29,462 nucleotides of DNA from Clostridiaceae bacterium (GTDB lineage: Bacteria > Bacillota > Clostridia > Saccharofermentanales > DTU023): positions 1 to 29,462 of the forward strand of contig JAAYEX010000163.1 in assembly GCA_012728535.1 (NCBI GenBank), written 5' to 3'. Positions 1 through 5,990 of the stretch are shown one piece after another. The stretch's first letter is position 1, and each line of letters opens with the position of its first letter. The notes under the pieces are model-generated. The model worked only from the letters and a program-made list of their open reading frames with translations, was not told the DNA's origin and ran no database searches. The translations under genes were made by a program, and so were the position numbers.

Positions 1-1712
1 GCCTCGTGGCATACCCGGATAGACTCTTTAGCTTCAGGTCGGGCTGGATCAATCATGCCCATCAAGCCGACAAATATCATATCTGACTCCATGCCCTCGA
101 ACTCAGAATTATCATGATGGCGATAGGCAAAAGCGAGTACACGCAGTGCACCTCGAGCAAACTGACTGTTCATCTCAGTTATTTCCTGCCGGCGCTCATC
201 TGACAGATCTATCACCCCGGAAGAGGTTAATTCTTTATTGGAGCGATCGAGAATACGGTCAGGTGCACCCTTGGTCAAAGAAATATAAGGCGCATCGGGC
301 AGAGTCGTGGAGGCGACGCTCATCATTTTGCGTGCAGAGTCAAAAGGCTTTTCACCTGCACGAGGGTGCTCTTTGCGCACTGCGCCAACATCTCTCGAAC
401 ATCCTTTAGCAGCCGCTGTCAGCATGGCGCCCTCTGTCGGGTCACCTATCATCTGGACTACACCTTCTTCACTGCGCAAAATTGCATCATTGCATAGTAT
501 TCCAATTTCAAAAAGTCTGTCCAATACATCCTGAGATACAGATACTTCATTTTCGTCCGTACTCTTTATATCACCTTGGGGTATATAGCCTGTACCACTT
601 ACCTCAAAGACACGTTTGTCAGCATAAAGTCTGGTTACAGTCATTTCATTTTGTGTCAAGGTACCGGTCTTGTCACTGCAGATTGTATCAACGCTGCCCA
701 AGGTTTCCACTGCAAGAAGACGCTTAACAATAGCGTTCTCTTTCGCCATCCGGTTCATGCCTAAAGATAATACAATTGTGACAACAGCCGGCAGCCCTTC
801 GGGAATGGCGGCTACAGCCAAAGCTACTGCAGTCATGAACAACTGCAAGGGATCACCGCCCTGTAATAAGCCAACTCCGAAGATTACACCAACAACAATT
901 AATGCCAGAATGCCGAGGATCTTGCCCAGACGATTAAGATTCTGCTGTAAGGGTGTCTGCTCCTGCTTAATGCTCGTCAAACTTGAAGCAATGCGACCCA
1001 TTTCGGTTTTCTGTCCGGTGGAGATAACTATACCTGTACCACGGCCATAAGAAATAGAGGTGCTGCTATAGACAACATTTTTACGGTCCCCTATCCCCAG
1101 GAGCTCTTCTGACATAAAGTCCGCATCCTTATCTACGGGAACCGATTCACCGGTCAGCGCGGATTCATCAGCTTGAAGATTCTTGCTCTGAATGAGTCTG
1201 ATATCAGCCGGGACAACGTTACCAGCTTCCAGCTGCACCAGGTCTCCCGGCACAATCTCCGCTGCAGCTATCACCTGCAGTTTCCCGTCACGGATGACAT
1301 GTGCTTCAGGTGCAGCCATCTTTTGCAAAGCTTCGACTGCCTTTTCTGCTTTTCCTTCCTGATAAACACCTAAAAGTGCGTTAATGATTACGATAGCCAG
1401 AATAACACTGGCGTCCAGAATTTCTCCCAAAGAACCGGATATAATTGCAGCAACGATCAGGATAAGGATCATAAAATCTTTAAACTGGTTCAGAAGCTTA
1501 ATGAAAAACGCTTCCTTCTTCTCTTCAGCCAGCTCGTTTGGACCATACTTATCCAATGCTTTTGCCGCAGCATCAGGAGAAAGGCCCTGAACGGAGTCCG
1601 TCTCCAGTAATGTAACTACTTCTTCTATCTTGCTGATTGAGGATTCTGCCAGAGTTATTAATGACTCCTGCATATCCTCACCGGTTACTATTTCTGTTGT
1701 TTGTTTGCTCAT
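1..1712 (-). CDS. Ca2+-transporting P-type ATPase (type IIA, SERCA/LMCA1-like), C-terminus cut by window edge
   Basis: Membrane cation pump that couples ATP hydrolysis to export of Ca2+ (possibly Mn2+) from the cytoplasm. I translated it by hand from the ATG at 1712; about 570 codons are in the window and the frame is open to base 1. Visible motifs: actuator TGES at residues 187-190; PEGLP in membrane helix 4 at 304-308, whose Glu is a Ca2+ ligand in SERCA-type pumps; the phosphorylation motif CSDKTGTLT with the acceptor Asp at 347; and KGAPD of the nucleotide-binding domain at 481-485. The hinge motif and the last membrane helices lie beyond the window. The start codon overlaps the stop of the upstream CNNM gene as ATGA, so translation of the two is probably coupled. 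The PEGLP/CSDKTGTLT pairing is typical of type IIA rather than heavy-metal or K+ pumps; the exact ion is inferred. Confidence 0.95.
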   Translation of the reverse strand, partial: MSKQTTEIVTGEDMQESLITLAESSISKIEEVVTLLETDSVQGLSPDAAAKALDKYGPNELAEEKKEAFFIKLLNQFKDFMILILIVAAIISGSLGEILDASVILAIVIINALLGVYQEGKAEKAVEALQKMAAPEAHVIRDGKLQVIAAAEIVPGDLVQLEAGNVVPADIRLIQSKNLQADESALTGESVPVDKDADFMSEELLGIGDRKNVVYSSTSISYGRGTGIVISTGQKTEMGRIASSLTSIKQEQTPLQQNLNRLGKILGILALIVVGVIFGVGLLQGGDPLQLFMTAVALAVAAIPEGLPAVVTIVLSLGMNRMAKENAIVKRLLAVETLGSVDTICSDKTGTLTQNEMTVTRLYADKRVFEVSGTGYIPQGDIKSTDENEVSVSQDVLDRLFEIGILCNDAILRSEEGVVQMIGDPTEGAMLTAAAKGCSRDVGAVRKEHPRAGEKPFDSARKMMSVASTTLPDAPYISLTKGAPDRILDRSNKELTSSGVIDLSDERRQEITEMNSQFARGALRVLAFAYRHHDNSEFEGMESDMIFVGLMGMIDPARPEAKESIRVCHE

Positions 1713-3178
1713 CTGATGCCTATCTTTCCACCATTATTCGTTTGACCATTGGATCCATTGTTATTGTATTCGGATTCGCCTTCCGTTATTTCTTCATCGG
1801 GAATTATCTCTAACAGAATCAAATCAATTCGACGATCATCCATCTCCAGGACTGTGAAACGTAAATTCTCAAATATTACCGAAGCTTGCTCATCTTCACT
1901 TGGAATTCTTCCAAGTAGTGAGAGAACGAAACCCGCTATCGTATCGTAGTTGTCGTCTTCCTCCAAATCATCCAGAGCTTTTACATAACGCCCCGCCTCC
2001 TGAGGTGTCAGCAGCCCGCTCAAGATATAGCTTCCATCTGGATTTTCAACAACATCTGTCTTGGGCGGATCATATTCATCTTCAATCTCTCCCACGATCT
2101 CTTCCAACAGGTCCTCCATCGTGACAAGCCCTTCAGTTCCTCCGTATTCATCCACCACGATCGCCATCGATATATGTTTTGATTTCATTTCACGGAACAA
2201 AACATCAATTTGCTTTCCTTCGGGTACAAAATAAGCATTACGCATAATTTTATGTAAATCAAAGCTGTCTCCCCGCTCACTCTCAGGCACACGCATCAAA
2301 TCCTTGAGAAAAAGCGTACCAACGATATTGTCCAAATCTTCATCGTAGACAGGGAAACGCGAAAAGTGAGCATTTGCAGCAAAATGTACGGCTTCATCAT
2401 AAGTGGAGTTCACTGAGATTGCACTTACCGATAGGCGCGGAGTCATAATTTCTCCCACATCCTTATCATCAAAGGCAAAAATGTTATCAATAAAAAGTGC
2501 GTCTTCCGCCGGTAGATCCCCAGTATCCACTCCTGCTTCAGCCAATATACGGATTTCGTCCTCCGTAACTGTATCCGGAGTTTCCTTAGGATCAATACCG
2601 AATAGCCTCAAAACTATATTCGTACTCCAGGTCAATAATTTAGTAAAGGGACGGAAGACGAGGTCAAAGAAAAGTAAAACCGGCACAACCTTCATAGATG
2701 TTTTCTCAGGGTTTCGCATTGCCAGACGTTTAGGAACAAGCTCACCCAATACTAGTGAAAAATACGACACCAGCAAGGTTATTAATACTACAAAAAGCGT
2801 CTGCATCCAGGGATTTTGAAATGTAGGATCAGCAGCCAGATATAGGCGTGATGCTATCTTGTCTGCCGCGAAAGCACTGGAGAGGAAGCCGGCAAAGGTA
2901 ATAGATACCTGTATGGTTGCCAGCATTTGACTTTTGTTTTCGACAATATTTATCAGTTTTTTTGCAGCCGAATTTCCTTCATCGGCCAGTTTTCGGATAC
3001 GATTGTCGTTTTGTGTAACGATTGCCATCTCTGATCCGGCGAAAAAGCCGTTAATCAGGATCAAGATAAAAATAAGTATCAAATCAAAAGCTAAGGAACC
3101 TGCTTGCGATTGCACCGCTAACTCCTGATTTGACAGTAGCACCCTCATAAGAGGGCCAATACAGCCAGATTCGTCCAA
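1709..3178 (-). CDS. CNNM/CorC-family transporter-associated protein (DUF21 + CBS pair + CorC_HlyC)
   Basis: Integral membrane protein of the CNNM/HlyC-CorC family, members of which (for example Bacillus MpfA) take part in Mg2+ efflux. Counting from the TTG start: a DUF21 membrane domain at about 29-195 with the first helix ending in NGFFAGSE and a later GELVPKRLA segment; a CBS pair at about 244-365, the second containing VVDEYGGTEGLVTMEDLLEE; and a C-terminal CorC_HlyC domain at about 375-460, followed by an Asn/Gly-rich tail. I chose the TTG at 3178 because a GGAGGT ribosome binding site (3187-3192) sits 8 bases ahead. The ATG at 3148 has no such site, and a longer reading from 3241 would bury the site inside the gene. 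The stop overlaps the ATPase start, which suggests a joint role in divalent-cation homeostasis. Family assignment is firm; the transported ion is inferred. Confidence 0.92.
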   Translation of the reverse strand: MDESGCIGPLMRVLLSNQELAVQSQAGSLAFDLILIFILILINGFFAGSEMAIVTQNDNRIRKLADEGNSAAKKLINIVENKSQMLATIQVSITFAGFLSSAFAADKIASRLYLAADPTFQNPWMQTLFVVLITLLVSYFSLVLGELVPKRLAMRNPEKTSMKVVPVLLFFDLVFRPFTKLLTWSTNIVLRLFGIDPKETPDTVTEDEIRILAEAGVDTGDLPAEDALFIDNIFAFDDKDVGEIMTPRLSVSAISVNSTYDEAVHFAANAHFSRFPVYDEDLDNIVGTLFLKDLMRVPESERGDSFDLHKIMRNAYFVPEGKQIDVLFREMKSKHISMAIVVDEYGGTEGLVTMEDLLEEIVGEIEDEYDPPKTDVVENPDGSYILSGLLTPQEAGRYVKALDDLEEDDNYDTIAGFVLSLLGRIPSEDEQASVIFENLRFTVLEMDDRRIDLILLEIIPDEEITEGESEYNNNGSNGQTNNGGKIGIR

Positions 3179-3283
3179 GTCTATATACCTCCAAAATATT
3201 GCGGGAAAATTTTTGCCTCTTCGGGCAACAGTGACCTTCACTGCTATTATTGTTCCTCGCTCGTATAGGTCGACGATGTGCCT

Positions 3284-3312
3284 ATATTATCAAAACATAA
3301 GAATCACTGCAA
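3284..3312 (-). promoter_or_regulatory. Candidate sigma-A promoter for the CNNM-ATPase operon
   Basis: On the minus strand TTGCAG (3307-3312) is followed after 17 bases by TAATAT (3284-3289), with GATAAT overlapping it at 3286-3291. The next promoter to the right, for tRNA-Lys, points the opposite way. A 6-bp inverted repeat (TATAGG 3264-3269, CCTATA 3281-3286) overlaps the -10 region and could be an operator. Confidence 0.5.
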
Positions 3313-3403
3313 GAATCGGCATTTTAAATAGCTGCAATCCCGTAACTAAACGACTATCTTTTAACAATCTCCCTGAGCTCGATTCAGATATTATAAATTC
3401 AGT

Positions 3404-3433
3404 TTGACAAATGCATTATTTAGCTCTTATAAT
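3404..3433 (+). promoter_or_regulatory. Sigma-A promoter for tRNA-Lys
   Basis: Perfect-consensus TTGACA (3404-3409) and TATAAT (3428-3433), separated by 18 bases. The expected start of transcription is about 10 bases before the mature tRNA. Confidence 0.85.
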
Positions 3434-3449
3434 CTCTTGGTACTTGTAC

Positions 3450-3525
3450 GCACCATTAGCTCAGTCGGTAGAGCAACTGACTCTTAATCAGTAGGTCCAG
3501 GGTTCGAATCCCTGATGGTGTACCA
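3450..3525 (+). tRNA. tRNA-Lys (anticodon CTT)
   Basis: A 76-base cloverleaf with 7-bp acceptor stem GCACCAT/ATGGTGT (closing pair G-U), D-arm beginning TAGCTCAG, anticodon stem ACTGA/TCAGT enclosing loop CTCTTAA, T-arm containing GGTTCGAATCC, discriminator A and an encoded CCA. Anticodon CTT reads the Lys codon AAG. It has its own promoter and terminator, so it is a single-gene transcription unit. Confidence 0.97.
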
Positions 3526-3531
3526 GAGGAG

Positions 3532-3583
3532 AAAACCCCCGTGAACATTGCATCAGCAAGTTTGCGGGGGTTTTGCGTTTTTT
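3532..3583 (+). terminator. Rho-independent terminator after tRNA-Lys
   Basis: A 10-bp stem, AAAACCCCCG (3532-3541) with CGGGGGTTTT (3565-3574), carries a 23-base loop and is followed by GCG and six T residues. It closes the tRNA-Lys transcript. Confidence 0.88.
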
Positions 3584-3725
3584 AATATGTCTTCTGACGT
3601 ATTGTATGATTAAAAGTCACGAATTTCATAATCCATCTGTTGAGTCAGAAGTCCTTGCACACTCTTTAGTATTTAGTCAACATCATAAAGATTATATAGA
3701 AATATTCAATATTCTTTATTTGCTC

Positions 3726-3754
3726 TTGAAGCTAAAATTATTCTAGTATATAGT
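3726..3754 (+). promoter_or_regulatory. Candidate promoter of the perR-rubredoxin-rubrerythrin operon
   Basis: TTGAAG (3726-3731) and TATAGT (3749-3754) are spaced by 17 bases in a very A+T-rich region. The predicted transcription start is near 3761, inside the first PerR-like box, an arrangement that suits repression. Confidence 0.6.
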
Positions 3755-3757
3755 TCG

Positions 3758-3772
3758 TTGTAATGATTACAT
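3758..3772 (+). promoter_or_regulatory. PerR/Fur-like operator, box 1
   Basis: TTGTAATGATTACAT contains a perfect 6-1-6 inverted repeat (TGTAAT-G-ATTACA). It matches 11 of the 14 defined positions of the Bacillus PerR box TTATAATNATTATAA, and would cover the predicted transcription start. Its outer bases also resemble Zur or Fur boxes, so the exact regulator is less certain than for box 2. Confidence 0.6.
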
Positions 3773-3774
3773 CT

Positions 3775-3789
3775 TTAGAATTATTATAA
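3775..3789 (+). promoter_or_regulatory. PerR operator, box 2
   Basis: TTAGAATTATTATAA differs from the Bacillus PerR box consensus TTATAATNATTATAA at one position only. Its centre is 17 bases from the centre of box 1, so two regulator dimers could sit in tandem just upstream of the perR-like gene. This points to autoregulation of the whole downstream operon. Confidence 0.72.
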
Positions 3790-3812
3790 ATATGTGGATA
3801 CACAGATAAGCT

Positions 3813-4250
3813 ATGATTGAAAATATCGAAAATCTGAAAGAAATACTTCGGGCAAAGAATATTCGCCTGTCACACCAAAGACTTAAGGTGTTGGAATACC
3901 TCGCCCAAAATAAAACTCACCCCAGCGTAGATGAAATCTATTCAGAGCTGCAAAAAAGCATACCAAGCCTTTCCAGAACGACAATTTATAACACTTTACA
4001 CATGCTGAAAGAAGCAGGTCTGGTTAATGTTTTGACCATCGGTGACAGTGAAGCCCGTTATGAAATAATCGCTGAAAACCATGGACATTTCAAATGCACC
4101 TCCTGCGAAAATATTTTCGATTTTTCCCTCAGCGTGGAAGAGATTGAATCTTCAGATCTTGCTGATTTCGACATAAAAGAGAGAGATGTATATTTCAGAG
4201 GACTTTGTCCGGACTGTCTGGAATCCGATCGCAAAGATTCTGAAAAATAG
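3813..4250 (+). CDS. perR: Fur-family peroxide-type repressor (PerR-like)
   Basis: Metal-dependent transcriptional repressor of 145 residues, the usual size for Fur/PerR. The winged-helix N-terminal half carries the recognition-helix signature LSRTTIYNTL (53-62). The structural zinc site is complete: C95-x2-C98 and C132-x2-C135. Candidate regulatory-metal ligands are H36, E84, H90, H92 and D103. The Asp at 103, equivalent to PerR Asp104, favours a peroxide sensor over Fur, which usually has Glu there. E84 replaces the Asp85 of Bacillus PerR. There is no good ribosome binding site before the ATG at 3813; a five-codon mini-ORF (ATG 3792 to TAA 3809) ends three bases before it. The first gene of an operon with rubredoxin and rubrerythrin, it probably represses itself and them through the boxes at 3758-3789. 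PerR identity is well supported by context but a general Fur role is not excluded. Confidence 0.88.
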   Translation: MIENIENLKEILRAKNIRLSHQRLKVLEYLAQNKTHPSVDEIYSELQKSIPSLSRTTIYNTLHMLKEAGLVNVLTIGDSEARYEIIAENHGHFKCTSCENIFDFSLSVEEIESSDLADFDIKERDVYFRGLCPDCLESDRKDSEK

Positions 4251-4273
4251 ATATGGATATTGGAGGTATTTAA

Positions 4274-4918
4274 ATGGCGAAATATGTATGTACCGTTTGC
4301 GGATACATCTACGATGGAGCCGATGGTGCGTGGGAAGACCTGCCTGAAAGTTGGGAATGCCCACTCTGCGGCGCACCAAAATCAGATTTTGAACTTGTTA
4401 GAGAAACTCCTACCGTAACTCCGGCTGTTTCTCAAAGTGGAATCAAAATCGAACTTGCTAACAATATGGAGGATTTATCCAACTTGGAGCTGAGTGCTCT
4501 CTGCTCCAATCTGGCCCGTGGCTTCGAGAAGCAGTATAAGGCCGAGGAGGCGGAGGCTTTCAGAGAGCTGGCCGGCTACTTCAAAAAAGTGACTGCTAAG
4601 GCGATAGATCCCGCTTACAGCCAAATGCTTGAGTTGCTGGAAATTGATTTAAAAGAGGACTTCCCTCTCGCCCATCAACTAGCCGGAGCAGCTGGAGACA
4701 GAGGGGCTTTGCGAGCGCTAACATGGACCGAAAAGGTCAGTCGCATCGTCAAGTCTGTTATTAATCGTTATGAAAAAGAAGGCGAAGCTCTGATAGAGGA
4801 TACAGATGTTTTTGTATGTACTATTTGTGGCTTTATCTACATTGGTGACAGCCTACCGGAGGTCTGCCCGGTATGCAAAGTTCCCAATTGGAAATTTGAT
4901 AAGGTAGAGGCGAGGTAG
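4274..4918 (+). CDS. Rubredoxin - helical domain - rubredoxin fusion protein
   Basis: A 214-residue iron protein, probably an electron carrier for peroxide or oxygen reduction in the cytoplasm. An N-terminal rubredoxin (1-42) has C6-x2-C9 and C29-x2-C32 with the usual aromatic residues (YVCTVCGYIYDG). A mainly helical middle (about 65-175) resembles a rubrerythrin four-helix bundle in layout but lacks the expected E-x2-H diiron motifs. A second, rubrerythrin-type rubredoxin knuckle follows, with C182-x2-C185 and C198-x2-C201 (CPVCKVPNWKF). Translation starts at 4274 with GGAGG at 4262-4266. It sits 23 bases after the perR-like gene and 4 bases before the ferredoxin-rubrerythrin gene, so one transcript carries all three. 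Rubredoxin function is clear; the role of the middle domain is unknown, and residual diiron activity cannot be ruled out without a structure. Confidence 0.9.
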   Translation: MAKYVCTVCGYIYDGADGAWEDLPESWECPLCGAPKSDFELVRETPTVTPAVSQSGIKIELANNMEDLSNLELSALCSNLARGFEKQYKAEEAEAFRELAGYFKKVTAKAIDPAYSQMLELLEIDLKEDFPLAHQLAGAAGDRGALRALTWTEKVSRIVKSVINRYEKEGEALIEDTDVFVCTICGFIYIGDSLPEVCPVCKVPNWKFDKVEAR

Positions 4919-4922
4919 AGAA

Positions 4923-5909
4923 ATGGCGACAAAGTATGCAGTAAGAAATATCAGACTCTGTACGAAGGATTGCTTATGTTTATATGTTTGCCCTACCGGA
5001 GCAACAAACACAGAAAACAGCATCATTGATGTAGATACCTGCATTGGTTGCGGCGATTGTGCAGATGCCTGCCCTTCAGGTGCTATTTCTATGGTGCCAT
5101 TCTTCTATCCTGAACAGCAGGAAGTTGAAGATAATGTTGTCATTGCAATGCGCAAGCTTCTGCACAGCAAATCCGACCAGGAAAATATTGCTGCTGCTCT
5201 ACCGGGCAAACTTGCAGTCGCGATCGAAAAATCAAACCATATTATGGCGGAAGAACTCCTGCGTGAGTCAGGATATCTTTTGCCCCAAACAGAAAACTCT
5301 AAGCAATTTCTGCTGTCATTGTTAGAAAAGGATCAGCCTGAAGGCTTTCCCCGCAAAACTGTAGAAATGCTTTTAGGAAAATACGAAAAATACCAGGAGG
5401 AAAAACTAATGAGTGAAAAAACAACAACTTATGACAATCTGATGACCGCTTTCACAGGAGAGTCAGAAGCAAACAGAAAGTACACAGCCTATGCTGAAAA
5501 GGCCGAAAAAGACGGCTACAGCAATGCGGCCAAACTTTTCAGGGCAGCAGCTGATGCTGAGACCATTCACGCCATCAGTCACTTTAAAGTTGCAGGCAAC
5601 GTCCGTACCACCGCTGAAAACCTCAAAGACGGTGTCGAAGGCGAAACCTACGAATATACAAGTATGTACCCGCCATTTGTCGAGCTTGCTGAAGCAGAAG
5701 GCAACACCCAGGCTGTAAGATCATTCACCTACGCCATGAAAGCTGAAGAAGTACATGCCGGCCTATACCGGGAGGCCCTCGACAATTTAGATGCAGAAGC
5801 TGAAGAAATTTTCTACTATCTCTGCCCTGTCTGTGGAAACATTGAGAAGTACGTACCTGACAAATGCAAAATCTGTGGTGTCTCCGGTGATAAATTCATT
5901 AAATACTAA
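4923..5909 (+). CDS. rbr: Ferredoxin-rubrerythrin fusion (4Fe-4S domain + diiron peroxidase)
   Basis: A 328-residue redox protein that should reduce hydrogen peroxide at a diiron centre with electrons passed through iron-sulfur and rubredoxin sites. Residues 1-60 form a two-cluster ferredoxin: C13, C17, C19, C23 (unusual spacing) and C40-x2-C43-x2-C46-x3-C50-P. Residues 60-160 are helical and unassigned. Residues 163-328 are a complete rubrerythrin: diiron ligands E180, E213-x2-H216, E254, E257 and E275-x2-H278, then rubredoxin C301-x2-C304 and C315-x2-C318. A strong AGGAGG at 5395-5400, placed 8 bases before an in-frame ATG at 5409, would allow a separate 166-residue rubrerythrin to be made from the same mRNA. 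It is the last gene of the PerR-like operon and is followed by a strong terminator. The fusion reading is direct: there is no stop between the halves. Confidence 0.92.
   Translation: MATKYAVRNIRLCTKDCLCLYVCPTGATNTENSIIDVDTCIGCGDCADACPSGAISMVPFFYPEQQEVEDNVVIAMRKLLHSKSDQENIAAALPGKLAVAIEKSNHIMAEELLRESGYLLPQTENSKQFLLSLLEKDQPEGFPRKTVEMLLGKYEKYQEEKLMSEKTTTYDNLMTAFTGESEANRKYTAYAEKAEKDGYSNAAKLFRAAADAETIHAISHFKVAGNVRTTAENLKDGVEGETYEYTSMYPPFVELAEAEGNTQAVRSFTYAMKAEEVHAGLYREALDNLDAEAEEIFYYLCPVCGNIEKYVPDKCKICGVSGDKFIKY
5395..5411 (+). promoter_or_regulatory. Internal ribosome binding site and start codon for free rubrerythrin
   Basis: AGGAGG (5395-5400) with an 8-base spacer precedes an ATG (5409-5411) in the same frame as the upstream ferredoxin domain. 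The protein from this ATG (5409-5909) has the length and domain set of a normal stand-alone rubrerythrin. Either the two genes fused while the old signal stayed, or both products are made. Confidence 0.65.
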
Positions 5910-5926
5910 AGCATAATTTTCCACTT

Positions 5927-5963
5927 AAAAAAGCTCCTGATCGCACTAGTTCAGGAGCTTTTT
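5927..5963. terminator. Bidirectional intrinsic terminator between rubrerythrin and kbl
   Basis: Stem AAAAAGCTCCTGA (5928-5940) pairs with TCAGGAGCTTTTT (5951-5963) around a 10-base loop. The T run on the plus strand and the A run on the left (T run on the minus strand) let it end both the rubrerythrin operon and the convergent tdh-kbl transcript. Confidence 0.88.
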
Positions 5964-5990
5964 GTTTTTACCGGAAATAGCTAAATAGTT

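Noticed and set aside
670..1050. 126-codon plus-strand frame over the P-type ATPase
   Set aside because: It is antisense to the PEGLP and DKTGTLT region of the pump, which is clearly the coding strand.
3526..3812. Possible riboswitch or small RNA gene between tRNA-Lys and the perR-like gene
   Set aside because: Apart from the terminator, the long-span repeat, the promoter and the PerR boxes, I could not recognise any known riboswitch core or T-box; the region is simply A+T-rich.
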